A stretch of DNA of 64,000 nt from Alcanivorax sp. DG881 (GTDB lineage: Bacteria > Pseudomonadota > Gammaproteobacteria > Pseudomonadales > Alcanivoracaceae): positions 1,472,449-1,536,448 of the forward strand of contig NZ_DS989915.1 in NCBI RefSeq assembly GCF_000155615.1, given 5' to 3'. Of this stretch, positions 1 through 13,500 are shown in pieces (position 1 is the stretch's first letter; each line of letters starts with the position of its first letter). The notes beneath the pieces were generated by a model. The model saw only the letters and a list, made by a program, of their open reading frames with translations. It searched no databases and was not told the DNA's origin. The translations under genes and the position numbers were made by a program.

Positions 1-549
1 ACGCACCCGCTGTCGGATGCCATCGAAGGCATTACCCACAGCCTGTGTACGCTGGAATTCGAAGATCATCGTCCCTTTTATGATTGGGTGGTGGAGAATA
101 CGGCTGTATCGGCCAGTCCCCGCCAGTATGAATTTGCCCGGTTGAACCTGAATTACACAGTGACCAGCAAGCGCAAGCTCAAGCAGCTGGTGGATGAAGG
201 GCACGTGGATGGCTGGAATGATCCGCGCATGCCGACCATCTCCGGGTTGCGTCGCCGCGGTTACACCCCGGCTTCTATCCGTACCTTTTGTGAGTCGGTG
301 GGGGTTAGCCGTGCGGATTCGGTGGTGGACATGGGGATGCTGGAAGCGGCGATCCGTGATGACCTGAACCAGTATGCTCCGCGGGCCATGTGCGTGATGA
401 ATCCGTTGAAAGTGGTCATCGAGAACTGGGAAGAGGGTAAAGAAGAGTCGCTGATTGCGCCGGTGCATCCCCAGAATGAATCGATGCGCCTGCAGCAGAA
501 GGTTGCAGCGTTCGGGAGAGCGCAGTCAGCAAGAGCGCCGGCACGCTAA
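1..549 (+). pseudogene. glnS: Glutaminyl-tRNA synthetase fragment, 3' end replaced
   Basis: The frame is open from the first base and encodes the central part of class I GlnRS, which charges tRNA-Gln with glutamine. Recognisable pieces are the [16 protein letters not shown] segment, the KMSKS-type loop VTSKRKL, and the [21 protein letters not shown] and NAPRAM-like (QYAPRAM) blocks. Similarity to GlnRS continues to about the codon at 484-486 (HPQNESM) and then stops. The remaining about 20 codons read antisense through an NRPS gene and match nothing. The C-terminal anticodon-binding beta-barrels, roughly the last 190 residues of a normal protein of about 550, are missing. The 5' part lies outside the window. 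The enzyme could not be functional as drawn, so either an intact copy exists elsewhere or the junction is an assembly or rearrangement artefact. Confidence 0.85.
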
Positions 550-3500
550 CGCCCAGCTTGGTTGGCGCATCCTGTAGCAGCCGGCGGGTATCCGCCTTGT
601 CCAGCGACAAGGTGGCACTTTGCTTTTCGGCGTAAGCCGGCAAGGCAGCCGATGTCTTGTCCGGTTGCTGGGCCTGCCAGAACGGCAAGCGTTCATCGCC
701 ATTGTTCTGCAGCCATTGCAGTAATGCCTGGTGCCAGTCGCCCAGATTGTGGGTACGCTCCGGCAAGGTTATCGCCTGGCCCGCCAGTGCCTGTCCATAA
801 GCACTGAGCAAATCGTCCAGCAGAATACGCCAGGACACCCCATCCACCGCCAAGTGATGGATCACCAGCAACAACCGATCCGGCTGCTGCGGAGTTTGCA
901 CGTAAAGCACACGGAACAGCTCCCCTGCTTCAATATTCAGGCTTTGCTGGGTCTGTTCACACAAGGCGGATACCGCCGCATCATCCGGAGCCTGCCGCCA
1001 CCACAATAATTCATGGCTCGGTGCATCCGCCGGCAAACAGGTTTGCGTCCAACCGTTCTGCTCAAGGGTAAATTGCAATCGCAGGGCGTCGTGCTGTTGA
1101 TACAAGGCCTGCAGGGTCGCTTCCAGCGCCGGCCGTTCCATGGGAGCATCCAGCGCCAGCCACAGGTGCTGATTCCAGTGACTGGGGCTGGGCGGATTCA
1201 GGGAAAAGAAATGCTGCTGAATGGGCAGCAGGGGTAGCTCCCCCTGCAAGGGCTGTTGAGAAATAACCGACGCCTGGGCACTCACTGTCTGCACCGCCAG
1301 CTCTTTCAACACCGGCTGCTCGAACAGCTCTTTCGGGGTTAACGCCAGACCTTGCTGGCGGGCACGGCTGACCACCTGCAAGGCAAGAATGGAGTCGCCG
1401 CCCAGCGCAAAAAAATTATCATCGCGGCTGACGGTTTCACGGCCCAGCAGTTGTTGCCAGATCGTCGCCAGCGTCTGCTCATTGTCCGTCTGTGGTGCGT
1501 CACCTTCGCTGGCGGTTTGCCACTGCGGTGCCGGCAACGCCTTACGGTCCACCTTGCCCGCCGGGGTCAGCGGCAAGGCCTCCAACACGATCAACTGGCT
1601 GGGCACCATATAGTCCGGTAGTGAACCCGCCAGAGCCACGAGAATGTCATCGATAACGATCGGTCCACGGAGAACCACATACCCCACCAATCTATCTCCG
1701 GCAGGCGATGGCTGCGCCACCACTGCCGCCTCACGAATCGGTTCATGGCCCAGCAGCCGGCTTTCAATTTCGCCCAGCTCAATGCGGAAACCGCGAATTT
1801 TTACTTGCTGATCCACCCGGCCCAGGTATTCCATTACGCCATCGTCCCGGTACTTCACCAGGTCCCCGGTGCGGTACATGCGCTCACCCGGCTCGCCGAA
1901 GGGATCCGGCAGGAAACGCTCCGCCGTCAGATCCGGGCGCTGATGATAACCACGGGCCAGACCCACTTCGTTGCCGATATACAGTTCCCCCGCGACGCCA
2001 ACTGGAACGCGGTTAAGATCCTGATCCAGCACATACAGTTTTCTCGGCCCCACGGCGGTGCCGATGGGCGCATAGGCGCTGGTCAGGGTGTCGCCTTCGT
2101 AGGCGCCCCACAGCATCGGCGTAACCACGGTTTCCGTGGGGCCGTAACCGTTAAGAATGCGTTTTGGCTTGAGCACATGCTGCATGCGCTCGAAGGTTTC
2201 CCGGGTAAAGGCTTCGCCCCCCAGGGTCCAGGAACGCACCTTCAATGCCGGTTTTTCCTGTTCGATCCAGTCCAGCAACGGGCCCATGTAACTGGGCGGG
2301 AAACAGGCCACGGTGACGCCTTCGTTTTTCAGCACCTCACAGCATTGTTCCGCGCTCCACAGCTGCTGATCACGGATCACCACACGGGAACCAAAGGCCA
2401 GCGGCACCGTCCAGCGCTCCACGGCCCCATCGAAACTGATGGAGGCAAACTGTAGTTCCACATCATCCGGAGTCATTCCATAGCGCTCGCCGATGGTCTG
2501 CACATGCATGGAGAGACCGGCATGGGTCAGGGACACGCCTTTGGGTTTACCGGTGGAGCCGGAGGTGTAGATCACATAGGCGAGCTGATCCGGGTGCGGT
2601 TCTTCGTTGGGGATGCCGAAAGCAAAACTGTCCAGTGAGAGTGTATCGACAGCAATAGGGCTAACGGTTTCAACACGGGGCAAGGTTTCAATCAAATCTG
2701 AAGAGGTGAGCAGCAACGTCGCGCCGCTGTCTTCCAGCATGTAGTGCAAGCGGTCGGAGGGATAACCCGGGTCCAGCGGCAAAAAAGCACCGCCGGCTTT
2801 CATCACGGCGATAAAAGCTTCCACCATGGTGACGCCGCGCTCAAAGGACACGCCGACCACGTCATCCGATTTCACACCCTGTGCGATCAGGTAACGGGCC
2901 AATTGATTGGAACGTGCTTCCAATTCGGCAAACGACACACGGGTATCTCCGTGCACCAGCGCAATGGCATCACCCTGCTTCGCGGCCTGCTGCGAAAACA
3001 GGGACACAAAACTGCTCTGATGCCACTCGCCCTTTCCCTGTCCCCAATGCTGCAACTGCGGTAAATCAATCTCTGACACAGCGATGGCACCCAGCGTTCG
3101 CTGGCCCTCGCCGAATGCCGCCAGCACCAGGCTCATGGCCTGCTTCAGTCGCTCGGCGGTGTCGGAATGAAAACGGTCTGCCGCATAGGTCAGTGTCAGC
3201 AACAACGCACCGCCATCCCCCTCATGGACATCCAGTGCCAGATCAAACAACGCATGCGGCACACCCTGAGCAAGCGGTGCAATGGTGACGCCGTCGGTCA
3301 GATTTCTTGCTGCCGTATCGCGACGCTGATAGTTGAACAACACCTGAAAAAGGGGCGTTTCACCCGGCTCCCGGCGAGGCGACAGGGCTGCCACCAGCTG
3401 ATCAAACGGCAGCGCCTGGTGAGCCTGGGCGTCCAGCATGGTCTGGTGTAGCTGCGCCACCCACTGGTTTACCGTGAGCGCCGCCTGCGGCTGACCGCGC

Positions 3501-4510
3501 ACCACCAGGGTATTTACAAAAAAACCCACCAGCGCTTCTACTTCGGCGCGCTCGCGGTTAGCCACCGGGACGCCCACCGGAATATCACGGCGGCCACTCA
3601 CCGACGCCAGCGCCCACTGCCAGGCCGCCAGCACCACCGTGAACAGGGTGGTGTCGTTTTTCCGCGCCAGCGTCTGCAGTGGCCCCTGCAAGTGGGAAGG
3701 AACCGTCCACTGCACACTGGCCGCAGTACGCAAGGCGGTCTGTGCCGGGGCACGGTCATGGGCAATCAGCAACGGAGGTTGCGCCCTTTCCTGTTGATCA
3801 TGCCCCAGTTGTTGGCGCCAGTACGCCAGTTGTCTGTCACGTTCACCCGCATCCAGCCAGGCCTTTTGCCAAAGCGCGTAATCCGCATACTGAATGGCAA
3901 GCTCTGGCAACGATGCATCGCTGAGATACGTCTGCGCCAGATCCGCAAAGAACACATCCATGGACCAGCCATCGGACACCAGATGGTGCATGACCAGCTG
4001 CAAGCGCCAGCCTTGATCCGACAGTTGCAACAACTGCACACGCAATGGTGAATCACTGCCCAGCACGAAGAGCCGGTGGGCATGCTCATCCGCCAGGGTT
4101 TGCCGGGCGTTGTCATCCAGCGTGCGAGCATCGCGTTGTTCGACTATCAAGGAATCATTGCCAATCTGTTGCAGCCCTTCACCGCCCTCTTCCACAAAAC
4201 GGGTACGCAGGTTTTCATGCCGCTGGACCACCGCATCCAGAGCCCGCAGCAACCGCGACACATCCAGTGCCCCGTTCAGTTCAAATGCGGCGATCAGGTG
4301 GTAGGCGGTGTTGTCCGGCTCCAGCTGATGAATGGTCCACAGACGCTGTTGTGCTGGCGCCAGCGGGATACGATTCGGGCGGTCACCGGCGACAATCGGC
4401 AGGCGTTCGAAGGGAATGCCCTTTTCCCCCAGCTTCTGTAGAAAAACCGCCTGTTTGGTTTCATCCAGCGCCATAAAGCGCTGCGCCAGTGCCGCCTTGT
4501 CCAGGCTCAT
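416..4510 (-). CDS. NRPS, one module C-A-T-E, truncated in the E domain
   Basis: This is a single NRPS module acting after the upstream three-module protein. About 45 N-terminal residues may be a docking segment. A condensation domain (about 48-480, active site HHLVSDGWS) is followed by an adenylation domain (about 490-1000, [11 protein letters not shown]) and a carrier domain with LGGDS, the form usual before epimerization domains. An epimerization domain follows (from about 1085, [13 protein letters not shown]). By alignment to the PheA pocket the specificity residues are D-G-E-C-T-G-G-V-T plus the C-terminal Lys, the same as modules 1 and 2 of the neighbouring NRPS. The Glu in the pocket suggests a basic amino acid such as an ornithine derivative; this is inference. 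The E domain ends abruptly near residue 1340, and the last about 24 residues are antisense glnS. The rest of E and any thioesterase are missing. The start has a GGAG site and lies 13 bp after the upstream NRPS stop. Confidence 0.9.
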   Translation of the reverse strand: MSLDKAALAQRFMALDETKQAVFLQKLGEKGIPFERLPIVAGDRPNRIPLAPAQQRLWTIHQLEPDNTAYHLIAAFELNGALDVSRLLRALDAVVQRHENLRTRFVEEGGEGLQQIGNDSLIVEQRDARTLDDNARQTLADEHAHRLFVLGSDSPLRVQLLQLSDQGWRLQLVMHHLVSDGWSMDVFFADLAQTYLSDASLPELAIQYADYALWQKAWLDAGERDRQLAYWRQQLGHDQQERAQPPLLIAHDRAPAQTALRTAASVQWTVPSHLQGPLQTLARKNDTTLFTVVLAAWQWALASVSGRRDIPVGVPVANRERAEVEALVGFFVNTLVVRGQPQAALTVNQWVAQLHQTMLDAQAHQALPFDQLVAALSPRREPGETPLFQVLFNYQRRDTAARNLTDGVTIAPLAQGVPHALFDLALDVHEGDGGALLLTLTYAADRFHSDTAERLKQAMSLVLAAFGEGQRTLGAIAVSEIDLPQLQHWGQGKGEWHQSSFVSLFSQQAAKQGDAIALVHGDTRVSFAELEARSNQLARYLIAQGVKSDDVVGVSFERGVTMVEAFIAVMKAGGAFLPLDPGYPSDRLHYMLEDSGATLLLTSSDLIETLPRVETVSPIAVDTLSLDSFAFGIPNEEPHPDQLAYVIYTSGSTGKPKGVSLTHAGLSMHVQTIGERYGMTPDDVELQFASISFDGAVERWTVPLAFGSRVVIRDQQLWSAEQCCEVLKNEGVTVACFPPSYMGPLLDWIEQEKPALKVRSWTLGGEAFTRETFERMQHVLKPKRILNGYGPTETVVTPMLWGAYEGDTLTSAYAPIGTAVGPRKLYVLDQDLNRVPVGVAGELYIGNEVGLARGYHQRPDLTAERFLPDPFGEPGERMYRTGDLVKYRDDGVMEYLGRVDQQVKIRGFRIELGEIESRLLGHEPIREAAVVAQPSPAGDRLVGYVVLRGPIVIDDILVALAGSLPDYMVPSQLIVLEALPLTPAGKVDRKALPAPQWQTASEGDAPQTDNEQTLATIWQQLLGRETVSRDDNFFALGGDSILALQVVSRARQQGLALTPKELFEQPVLKELAVQTVSAQASVISQQPLQGELPLLPIQQHFFSLNPPSPSHWNQHLWLALDAPMERPALEATLQALYQQHDALRLQFTLEQNGWTQTCLPADAPSHELLWWRQAPDDAAVSALCEQTQQSLNIEAGELFRVLYVQTPQQPDRLLLVIHHLAVDGVSWRILLDDLLSAYGQALAGQAITLPERTHNLGDWHQALLQWLQNNGDERLPFWQAQQPDKTSAALPAYAEKQSATLSLDKADTRRLLQDAPTKLGVSVPALLLTALSRTLQPSAAGASIHSGDAPAQSATLLYPLPSSR
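1338..3010 (-). repeat. Long near-identical repeat: A-T region of the one-module NRPS
   Basis: The adenylation-carrier region of this module is nearly identical in DNA to the A1-T1 region of the upstream NRPS (about 12289-13965). Its adenylation part is also very similar to A2 (about 8040-9525). Limits were judged by eye. Such repeats indicate module duplication or gene conversion and can mislead short-read assembly. Confidence 0.8.
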
Positions 4511-4523
4511 AGGTCACTCCGGA

Positions 4524-7500
4524 TCATAAATCTTCCAGGTCATCGAGCAGATCGGCCATGGCCGACAGGTCATCCTGCTCCTGCTGTTTGGCGTCGCCGT
4601 TGTGTTCGTCCACCAGGGCGGCCAGTGCCTGCAAGGTGTCCGCCTCAAATAACGCGCGCAGAGGAACGTCCACACTCCAGCGATCACGTAGCGTGGCAAC
4701 CACCCGTGTGGCTAACAGCGAGTGCCCACCGAGGGCAAAGAAATTGTCATCCAGCCCCACTGGCGATTGCCCCAACAATTCTTCCCATAGCGATGCCAAT
4801 TGCTGTTCGGTGTCGGTTTGTGGAGCACGGTATTCACGGGCCTGCCATTGCGGTTCAGGCAAGGCCTTGCGGTCCAGCTTGCCGTTGGGCGATAAAGGCA
4901 GCGCCTCCAGCACCATAAACAGCGAGGGCACCATGTACTCGGGCAACGCCTCAGCGAGAGACTGTCGCCAACCGTCACGGTTATCGCTATCGGCGCTCAC
5001 ATAAGCCACCAACTGGTCACCGGCGTCACTGTGATGAGCAACAACAACCGCATCATTCACCTCAGGCAATTGTTTTAGCTGTTGTTCGATTTCACCCAGC
5101 TCGATACGCAAGCCCCGGATCTTCACCTGATGATCGAGGCGGCCCAGATAATCAATGATGCCGTCGTCCCGTTGCCGCACCTGATCGCCGGTGCGGTACA
5201 TGCGGCTGCCCGGCTCACCGAAAGGATTGGGCAGGAAACGATCTGCCGTCAGATCCGGGCGGGCAAAATAGCCCCGTGCCAACCCTGTACCGCCCAGGTA
5301 CAACTCACCGGGGACACCACGGGGGACCGGGTTAAGATCCGTATCCAGCACATGCAGCTGAATATTGCTGATCGGCGCACCGATGGGCACGGTGTGTCCA
5401 TCTGCCGGCTTTTCCTTTTCTTCTCTCTCCAGGGAACGGCACTGCCAGAAACTCACATCAATGGCGGCTTCGGTCGGACCGTACAGGTTGTGCAGTTCCA
5501 CATCGTTGCGGCTGGCGAACACGGCTTTCTGCAGTTCCATATCCAGCGCTTCGCCGCTACAGATCAGGCGCTTGAGTTGCGGCAGACGCTGCAGGCCGGT
5601 GGCATCCACAAACGCCTTCAACATGGACGGCACAAAGTGCAGCGTGGTGACGTCTTCGTCAGCCATGACCTGTTGCAACCATTGCGGATCACCATGGGCT
5701 TGCGGCGGCGCCACCGCCAACCGTGCGCCCACCATCAATGGCCAGAAAAATTCCCACACTGACACATCAAAACTGAACGGCGTTTTTTGCAATACACAGT
5801 CCGCCGCCTGCAACGGATAGGCGTTCTGCATCCACAGCAACCGGTTTTCCAGCGCCGCCTGGGTATTGAGCACGCCCTTGGGTTTGCCGGTGGAACCGGA
5901 GGTGTAAATCACATAGATCGCCTGATCCGGGTGCCACTGCACTGCCGGCGGCGTCACCGGTTGATCACTCACATCCAGCTCATCCAGGCACCACATGGGT
6001 ACCCCTTGCGGCCAGCTTTCCAGCAGCTCGCTATGGGTCAGCAACAACGCTGGCGACGACGCGTCCAGAATGTAGGCGAGTCGATCCTGCGGGTAGCCCG
6101 GGTCCAGCGGCACATACGCACCGCCGGCACGGGTGATGGCAAGAATACCGATGACCAGTTCCAGCGAACGGGGCAAGCCGATGGCCACGCGCACGTCCTC
6201 CTTCACCCCGGCACGACGCAAACGATTCGCCAGTTGATTGACCTTGCGTTCCAGCTCCGCATAGCTGAGCTGCTGCTCGCCCATGCTCAGAGCGATGGCA
6301 TCCGGGGTGCGGGCCGCCTGCTGACCCAGCCGCTTCGGTACCGCGGTAAAATCGCCCCAGTCTTTTTCGGTACGGTTGAAGTCTTGGCCCGCGGCCACTT
6401 CGTTTGCTGTCAGCAGGCTCGCATCAGACAGCCGTTGCTGCGGGTCATTCAGCAACGCGCCCAGCAGAATGAAGAAATGGTTCCGTAACCGTTCGATGGT
6501 TTCCGGTTTGAATAATGCAGTGGCATAACCGATAAAACCCTGCAGCTGTTCATCGTCTTCCAGAATATCCAGCGCCAGTTCGAACTGGGCACCGGCGGCA
6601 CCGGGATCGAATGGGGTAATCACCGCTTGCGGCCACTGGGGCGCAAAGGTCTGGCTGAGCCGCTGATGATTGAACACCACCTGGAACAAGGGGTGACGAT
6701 CCAGGCTTCTGTCCACTCCCAGCGCCTCCACCAGCATCTCGAACGGCAACGCCTGGCGGCCCTGGGCGGCACCGATAAATTGCTGGGTGGCCGCCACCTG
6801 TTGCGCAAAAGTCTGCGGCTGATGGTATGACGCCGGGATCACCAGCGTATTGATGAAACAGCCCTGCAGGGTTTCCGTCTCCGCCAGCAAACGCCCGGCC
6901 ACCGGCACGCCGACCCGCACCTGTGGCTGGCCACTGTAGCGATGCAGCAGGGTCTGCCAGACACTGAGCAGCAGCGTGGACACGGTGGAGCCCAGCTCGC
7001 TGGCTCGCTGCTTCAGCTGCGCCAATTGCGCATCACTGATCGGCATGGGCAGGCGCGCGCCGCCACTTTCCTTGCCCGGCAAACCACCACGTGGAAAGTC
7101 CGTGGGCAATGCCAATGGCTCGCCACCATCGCCGAGCTGTTCGACCCACCACTGGGTTTGAGCGCGGGCTTCGTCACTGTCCAGCCATTGCTGTTGCCAG
7201 GCCGCATAGTCCGCGTACTGAATCGCTGCGGGGTTAGCCGCCAGCGTCTCGCCCTGATGGGCCCGTTGATACAGTTCACTCAACTCTGTCAGCAACAGCT
7301 GCATGGAAACACCATCACCAATGATGTGGTGCTGCACCAGCAACAGGTGATAGCGCTGCGCTGAGAGTTTCAGCACCTGCACCCGCAACAAGTCATCCGC
7401 CGCCAGGTCGAACGGACGCGTTAATGCCTCATGCTGGAGCGCCTCATGTTGGTGAGAGCGGGCTGCTGCGTCCGCCCCGGTTTCTTCGCTCAGGTCCTGC

Positions 7501-10500
7501 CACTCAATAGCCACCGTGCCAGCATCGAGAATCCGCTGACGGGGCTCGCCGCCCACCTCGATAAAACGGGTACGCAGGCTTTCATGATTGGCCACCAGAG
7601 TACCCACCGCCTGCTGCAGAGCATCGCGATGCAGCTCACCGCGCACCTCCAGTGCCAGCGGCATATGGTAGGCACCGTTTTCCGGTTCCAGCTGTTGCAC
7701 AAACCAGAGCCGACGCTGGGCGGCAGAACAGGGCAAGTCGCCGTGGCGCGGCACCGGCTGAATCGCCGGCATGGCATCCACCGACTGACACAGCAAGGCG
7801 CATTGCTTGAGCAATGGCTGCTCAAAAATCCGGTTCAACGGCAAATCCAGCTGATGCTGATGGCGCAGCCGGTTAACCATCTGCACCGCTAACAACGAAT
7901 GGCCCCCCAGATTGAAAAAGTGGTCATCGCGGCTGACGCTTTCCAGCCCCAGCAGGGATTGCCAGATTGCCGCCAGAATCATTTCGTTATCGGTTTGCGG
8001 CGCCTCACCGCTACTGCCCGCCTGCCATTGGGGCAAAGGCAATGCCTTGCGGTTCACCTTGCCCGCTGGCGTCAGTGGCATGGCTTCCAGGACCAGCAAC
8101 TGGCCGGGAACCATATAGTCGGGAAATTCCGTGACCAACTCAGCCATCAGCGCATCGGTACTGAGCGGCCCGCGCGGCACCAGATACCCCACCAGGCGAT
8201 TACCGCCCGGTGACGGCTGGGCCAGCACCACCGCTTCACGCACCTGCGGATGGGCGAGCAGGCGACTTTCAATTTCGCCCAGCTCAATACGGAAGCCGCG
8301 GATCTTCACCTGCTGATCCACCCGGCCCAGGTATTCCATCACGCCATCGTCCCGGTACTTCACCAGGTCCCCGGTGCGATACATACGCTCGCCCGGCTCA
8401 CCGAAGGGATCCGGCAGAAAGCGTTCGGCGGTCAGGTCCGGGCGCTGATGGTAGCCACGGGCCAGGCCCACTTCGTTGCCGATATACAGTTCCCCCGCGA
8501 CGCCAACCGGCACCCGATTAAGATCCTGATCCAGCACATACAATTTTCTCGGCCCCACGGCGGTACCGATGGGCGCATAGGCACTGCTCAGGGAGTCACC
8601 CTCATAGGCGGCCCACAGCATCGGTGTGACCACGGTTTCGGTAGGACCGTAACCGTTGAGAATGCGCTGCGGTTTCAACACCTGCTGCATGCGCTCGAAG
8701 GTTTCCCGGGTGAAAGCCTCACCGCCCAAAGTCCAGGAACGCACTTTCAGGGGCGGTTGTGTTTGTTCAATCCAGTCCAGCAGTGGCCCCATGTAGCTGG
8801 GCGGAATACAGGCAATGGTCACCCCTTCTTTTTGCAGGGCATCGCAGGTTTGTTGCGCGCTCCATAATTGTTGGTCACGGATCACCACCCTCGAACCAAA
8901 AGCCAGCGGCACCGTCCAGCGCTCTACGGCGCCATCGAAACTGATGGAGGCGAACTGCAGCTCCACATCATCCGGGGTCATGCCATAGCGTTCACCGATG
9001 GTTTGCACATGCATGGTGAGACCGGCATGGGTGAGCGACACGCCTTTGGGTTTACCGGTGGAACCGGAGGTGTAGATCACATAGGCCAGCTGATCCGGGT
9101 GCGGTTCGCTGTCGAGGGACTGCGCCGAGAAAACATCAAGCGACAGTTCATTCACTGCAATCGGTTTAACGGCATCAACACGGGGCAAGGTTTCCACCAG
9201 ACCAGAAGAGGTCAGCAACAGTTTCGCGTCGCTGTCTTCCAGCATGTAGTGCAAACGATCGGAGGGATAACCCGGATCCAGCGGCAGGAAAGCACCGCCG
9301 GCCTTCATCACGGCAAGGAAGGCTTCGATCATGGTGACACCACGCTCGAAGGACACACCGACCACATCGTCCGGTTGCACGCCCTGTTCGATCAGGTAAC
9401 GAGCCAATTGGTTGGCGCGGGATTCCAGCTGGACAAACGATACGCGGGTGTCACCGTGCACCAGTGCAATGGCCTCGCCCTGCTCGGCTGCCTGCTGTGA
9501 AAACAGCGAGAGAAAACTGGCCGCGTGCCACTCGCCTTCGCCCTGGCTCCATTGCTGCAACCGGGGCTCGTCGTCACCCAACGCATCCAGCTCGGCCAGT
9601 GGCACATCATCCACATGAGACAACGCCAGCAAGGTACGCTTGAACGCACTGGCCATGCGGTCCACCAACGCCACCGGCAAGGCCGCGCTATCGTGGGCAA
9701 ACAACATTTGCAGATGGTCACCGGGCAGCACCGCCACGGTGAGCGGGTAATGGGTGAACTCGTGACTGGTGGGCGTGCCCAGCTGCAATTCGCTGTGCTC
9801 ACTGCCCAGCAGGGATTCATCCAGCGGATAGTTTTCAAAGACCAGCAAGGTATCGAACAAGCCTTCTCCGCCCCAGCCGGCATCCTGCTGCACTTCGAAC
9901 AGCGGCGCATGGCCCTGTTCGCGCAGCGACGCATTATCCGCCTGCAGCTGCCTCAACCAGTGGGCGATGGATTGCTCACCATTAAGGGGCACCGTCATGG
10001 GCAGGGTGTTGATGAACAGGCCCAGCATACTGTCGCTACCGGCCAGTTCCGCCGGGCGGCCGGCTACGGTGTTGCCGAACACCACCCGTTGCTGGCCGGT
10101 GAACCGGCCCAGTACTCGCGCCCAGGCCGCTTGCACCAGGGTATTGATGGTCAGCCCCTTGTCACGGGCCGCCTTGCGCAGAGCATCGCTGGTCGCGGCA
10201 TCAAATTCGATCGGGTGACGACGGAATGCGCCTTTATCCGGCGTACCGACGGCCTCCACAAGACGGGTTGGCATCTGCACCGGCGACAGGTATTGCTGCC
10301 AGAATTCCCGGGTCGCGCCGCGATCCTGTTGCTGCAACCAGCCCAGATAATCCGCATAACCCTTTGGCGCCGCCGGCAGTGTCTTGTCGTGGTATAGCGC
10401 CATCAATTCGCTGAGCAAGACCCCGGTGCTCCAGCCATCCATGAGGATGTGATGGAGCGTGAGCACGCACTGCCAGGTTTGCTTGCTGGTGCGTAACAGG

Positions 10501-13500
10501 TCGACCCGCCACAAAGGCGCCGCCTGCAGATCAAAACCTGTCTGCAGACGATGCTGGCACCAATCATCCAGTGCCGATTCGCCGACGTCACGGAGATCCT
10601 TCTCCAGCCAGGGCAAGGCTACCTGCTGCGCAGACCAGACTGCCTGATGGCGAGTATCTGACAGGGTCGCGGGCAACAGACTGGTGCGCAGCACACCATG
10701 GCGCTCCAGCAACGCCTGCCACGCCTGACGCATTCGCGTCGGTTCCACCCCGGTGAGCGGCAACACCAATTGGTTCACATAGGTGCTGTTGCTATCACTG
10801 AGCTGCGAATGGAACAGCAATCCCGCCTGCAAGGGCGACAGGGGCAGAATCTGTTCCGGACGATGCGCAAGGGAATCCAGTTGGGCCTGATCCAGTGATG
10901 CCAAAGGCACATCGGCCGGCGTCAGTACCGGCGCCCGGGAATCGCAATGCCGGGCCAACCGTTCGCACTGCTGCAGCCACTGATCCACCAGCACCGCACC
11001 CTGTTCGCCAGACAGGGTCACCCCATCCACATCCGCACGAATGCGCAATTTTCCGTTCTGCTGATCCGCGTTGATCACCAGCGGCGCATCCGTCGGCGCA
11101 TCCGCTTCCTGCCACAGGCCCGCGTCCATCAGCGAGACACCGGGCAAATCATCGTGGCGAAACTGGCCAAGATAATTGAACAACACATCCAGGCGATGAT
11201 CGCCGCCGGCCAGCTTGCCCTGCTGAACCAGCAGCCCATAGCCCAGACCGCCCTGTGCCGGTTCGCGCAACTGTTCCTTCTGCTGTTTGATCGTGGTCGC
11301 CAGATCATCAGCACAGTCCAGTCGCTGCGGATACAGGCTGGTAAACCAGCCCACGGTCCGGCTCAAATCCAGCGCCGTGTCACTTGCGGTGCGGCCATGG
11401 CTTTCACGGTGAATGCGCAACACCCGACGATCACAATATTCCGCCAGGGCTTGCGACAGGGCGATCAGCAGAAATTCTTCCAGATTGAGGGAGGCGTAAC
11501 GGTCTGCACTGTGCTGCCAGCGGCGCAAGGTCTGCGCATCGGTTTCACGGACGAAGTGGCTCGCCTGATCGGGCTGCGATCCGTTGAACTTTAATCCATT
11601 GAACAACGGCGGCATCGCTTCACAAACCGACTGCCAGTAAGGCAACGCCAGCTCTGCCTGTGGCAGCCACTGCTGATCCAGCGCTTCGCGCCAGTCACTC
11701 AGGTTGTGAGTCTTGCGTGGCAGCGATGCATTGCCACCCTGCTCAATCTGTTCGCAGGCGAAGAAAAAATCCTCCAGCAAGATTCGCCAGGACACGCCGT
11801 CCACAGCCAGGTGGTGGATGGTGAGTAACAGCTGTGGATTATCTCGCTGGGGCGTGTCGCCAGTAACATACAGCGCCCCCAGCAACTTGCCTTGCGCCGG
11901 ATTCAAACTGCGCTGCACAGCAACCATCTGCGCTTCAATCGCAGCACTGTCGTTGCTGTCCATGGTTTTCAGCAGCGGCGCACTCGCGGCGGGCACACAC
12001 TGCGCCGTCGCGGAGTCACTCACGTCAAACTGTAAACGCAGGGCATCATGCTGAGCGACAAGCAGCTGCAGGGCCTGTTCCAGAACGGCCGCATCAAACG
12101 GTTTCTGTATGGAAAAACGCAGATACTGGTTACAGGCAGACAGTCCCCGTTGCTCAATAAAACGCTGCTGAATCGGCAACAGGGATAGCAAACCGGCCAG
12201 AGGCTCCTGGCTGGCGGTATTCACCGTCACCGGTTGCGCCACAGCGGCTTGCTGACTCAACACCGGCTGTTCGAATAAATCCCTGGGCGTTAACGCCAGG
12301 CCCTGCTGGCGGGCGCGGCTGACCACCTGCAAGGCAAGAATGGAGTCGCCGCCCAGCGCAAAGAAATTATCATCGCGGCTGACGGTTTCACGGCCCAGCA
12401 GTTGTTGCCAGATCGTCGCCAGCGTCTGTTCATTGTCCGTCTGTGGCGCATCACCTTCGCTGGCGGTTTGCCACTGCGGCGCCGGCAACGCCTTGCGATC
12501 GACTTTTCCTGCCGGGGTCAGCGGCAAGGCCTCCAACACGATCAACTGGCTGGGCACCATATAGTCCGGCAGTGAGCCCGCCAGCGCCGCCAGGATGTTA
12601 TCGATAACGATCGGACCACGGAGCACCACATACCCCACCAATCTATCCCCGGCGGGAGAAGGCTGCGCCACCACGGCGGCCTCACGAATCGGTTCATGGC
12701 CCAGCAGTTGGCTTTCAATTTCGCCCAGCTCAATGCGGAAACCGCGAATTTTTACCTGCTGATCCACCCGGCCCAGGTATTCCATTACTCCATCGTCCCG
12801 GTACTTCACCAGGTCCCCGGTGCGATACATACGCTCGCCCGGCTCGCCGAACGGGTCCGGCAGGAAACGCTCCGCCGTCAGGTCCGGGCGCTGATGATAA
12901 CCACGGGCCAGACCCACTTCGTTGCCGATATACAGCTCCCCCGCGACGCCAAACGGCACCCGGTTAAGATCCTGATCCAGCACATACAATGTTCTCGGCC
13001 CCACGGCGGTGCCGATGGGCGCATAGGCGCTGGTCAGGGAATCGCCTTCGTAGGCGGCCCACAGCATCGGCGTGACCACCGTTTCCGTGGGGCCGTAACC
13101 GTTCAGGATGCGCTGCGGTTTCAACACATGCTGCATGCGCTCGAAGGTTTCCCGGGTAAAGGCTTCGCCACCCAGGGTCCAGGAACGCACTTTCAATGCG
13201 GGTTTTTCCTGTTCGATCCAGTCCAGCAGCGGGCCCATATAGCTGGGCGGAAAACAGGCCACGGTAACGCCTTCGTTTTTCAGCACCTCACAGCATTGTT
13301 CCGCGCTCCACAGTTGCTGGTCACGAATCACCACACGGGAACCAAAGGCCAACGGCACCGTCCAGCGCTCCACCGCCCCATCGAAACTGATGGAGGCGAA
13401 CTGCAGTTCTACGTCATCCGGGGTCATGCCATAGCGTTCACCGATGGTTTGCACATGCATGGTGAGACCGGCATGGGTGAGCGACACGCCTTTGGGTTTG

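Noticed and set aside
1745-2455. Long plus-strand frames inside the NRPS genes (also 5082-5762, 8250-8867, 9525-10397, 12696-13589)
   Set aside because: They are antisense to the conserved A and C domains, recur at the same place in each repeated domain, and have no family features.
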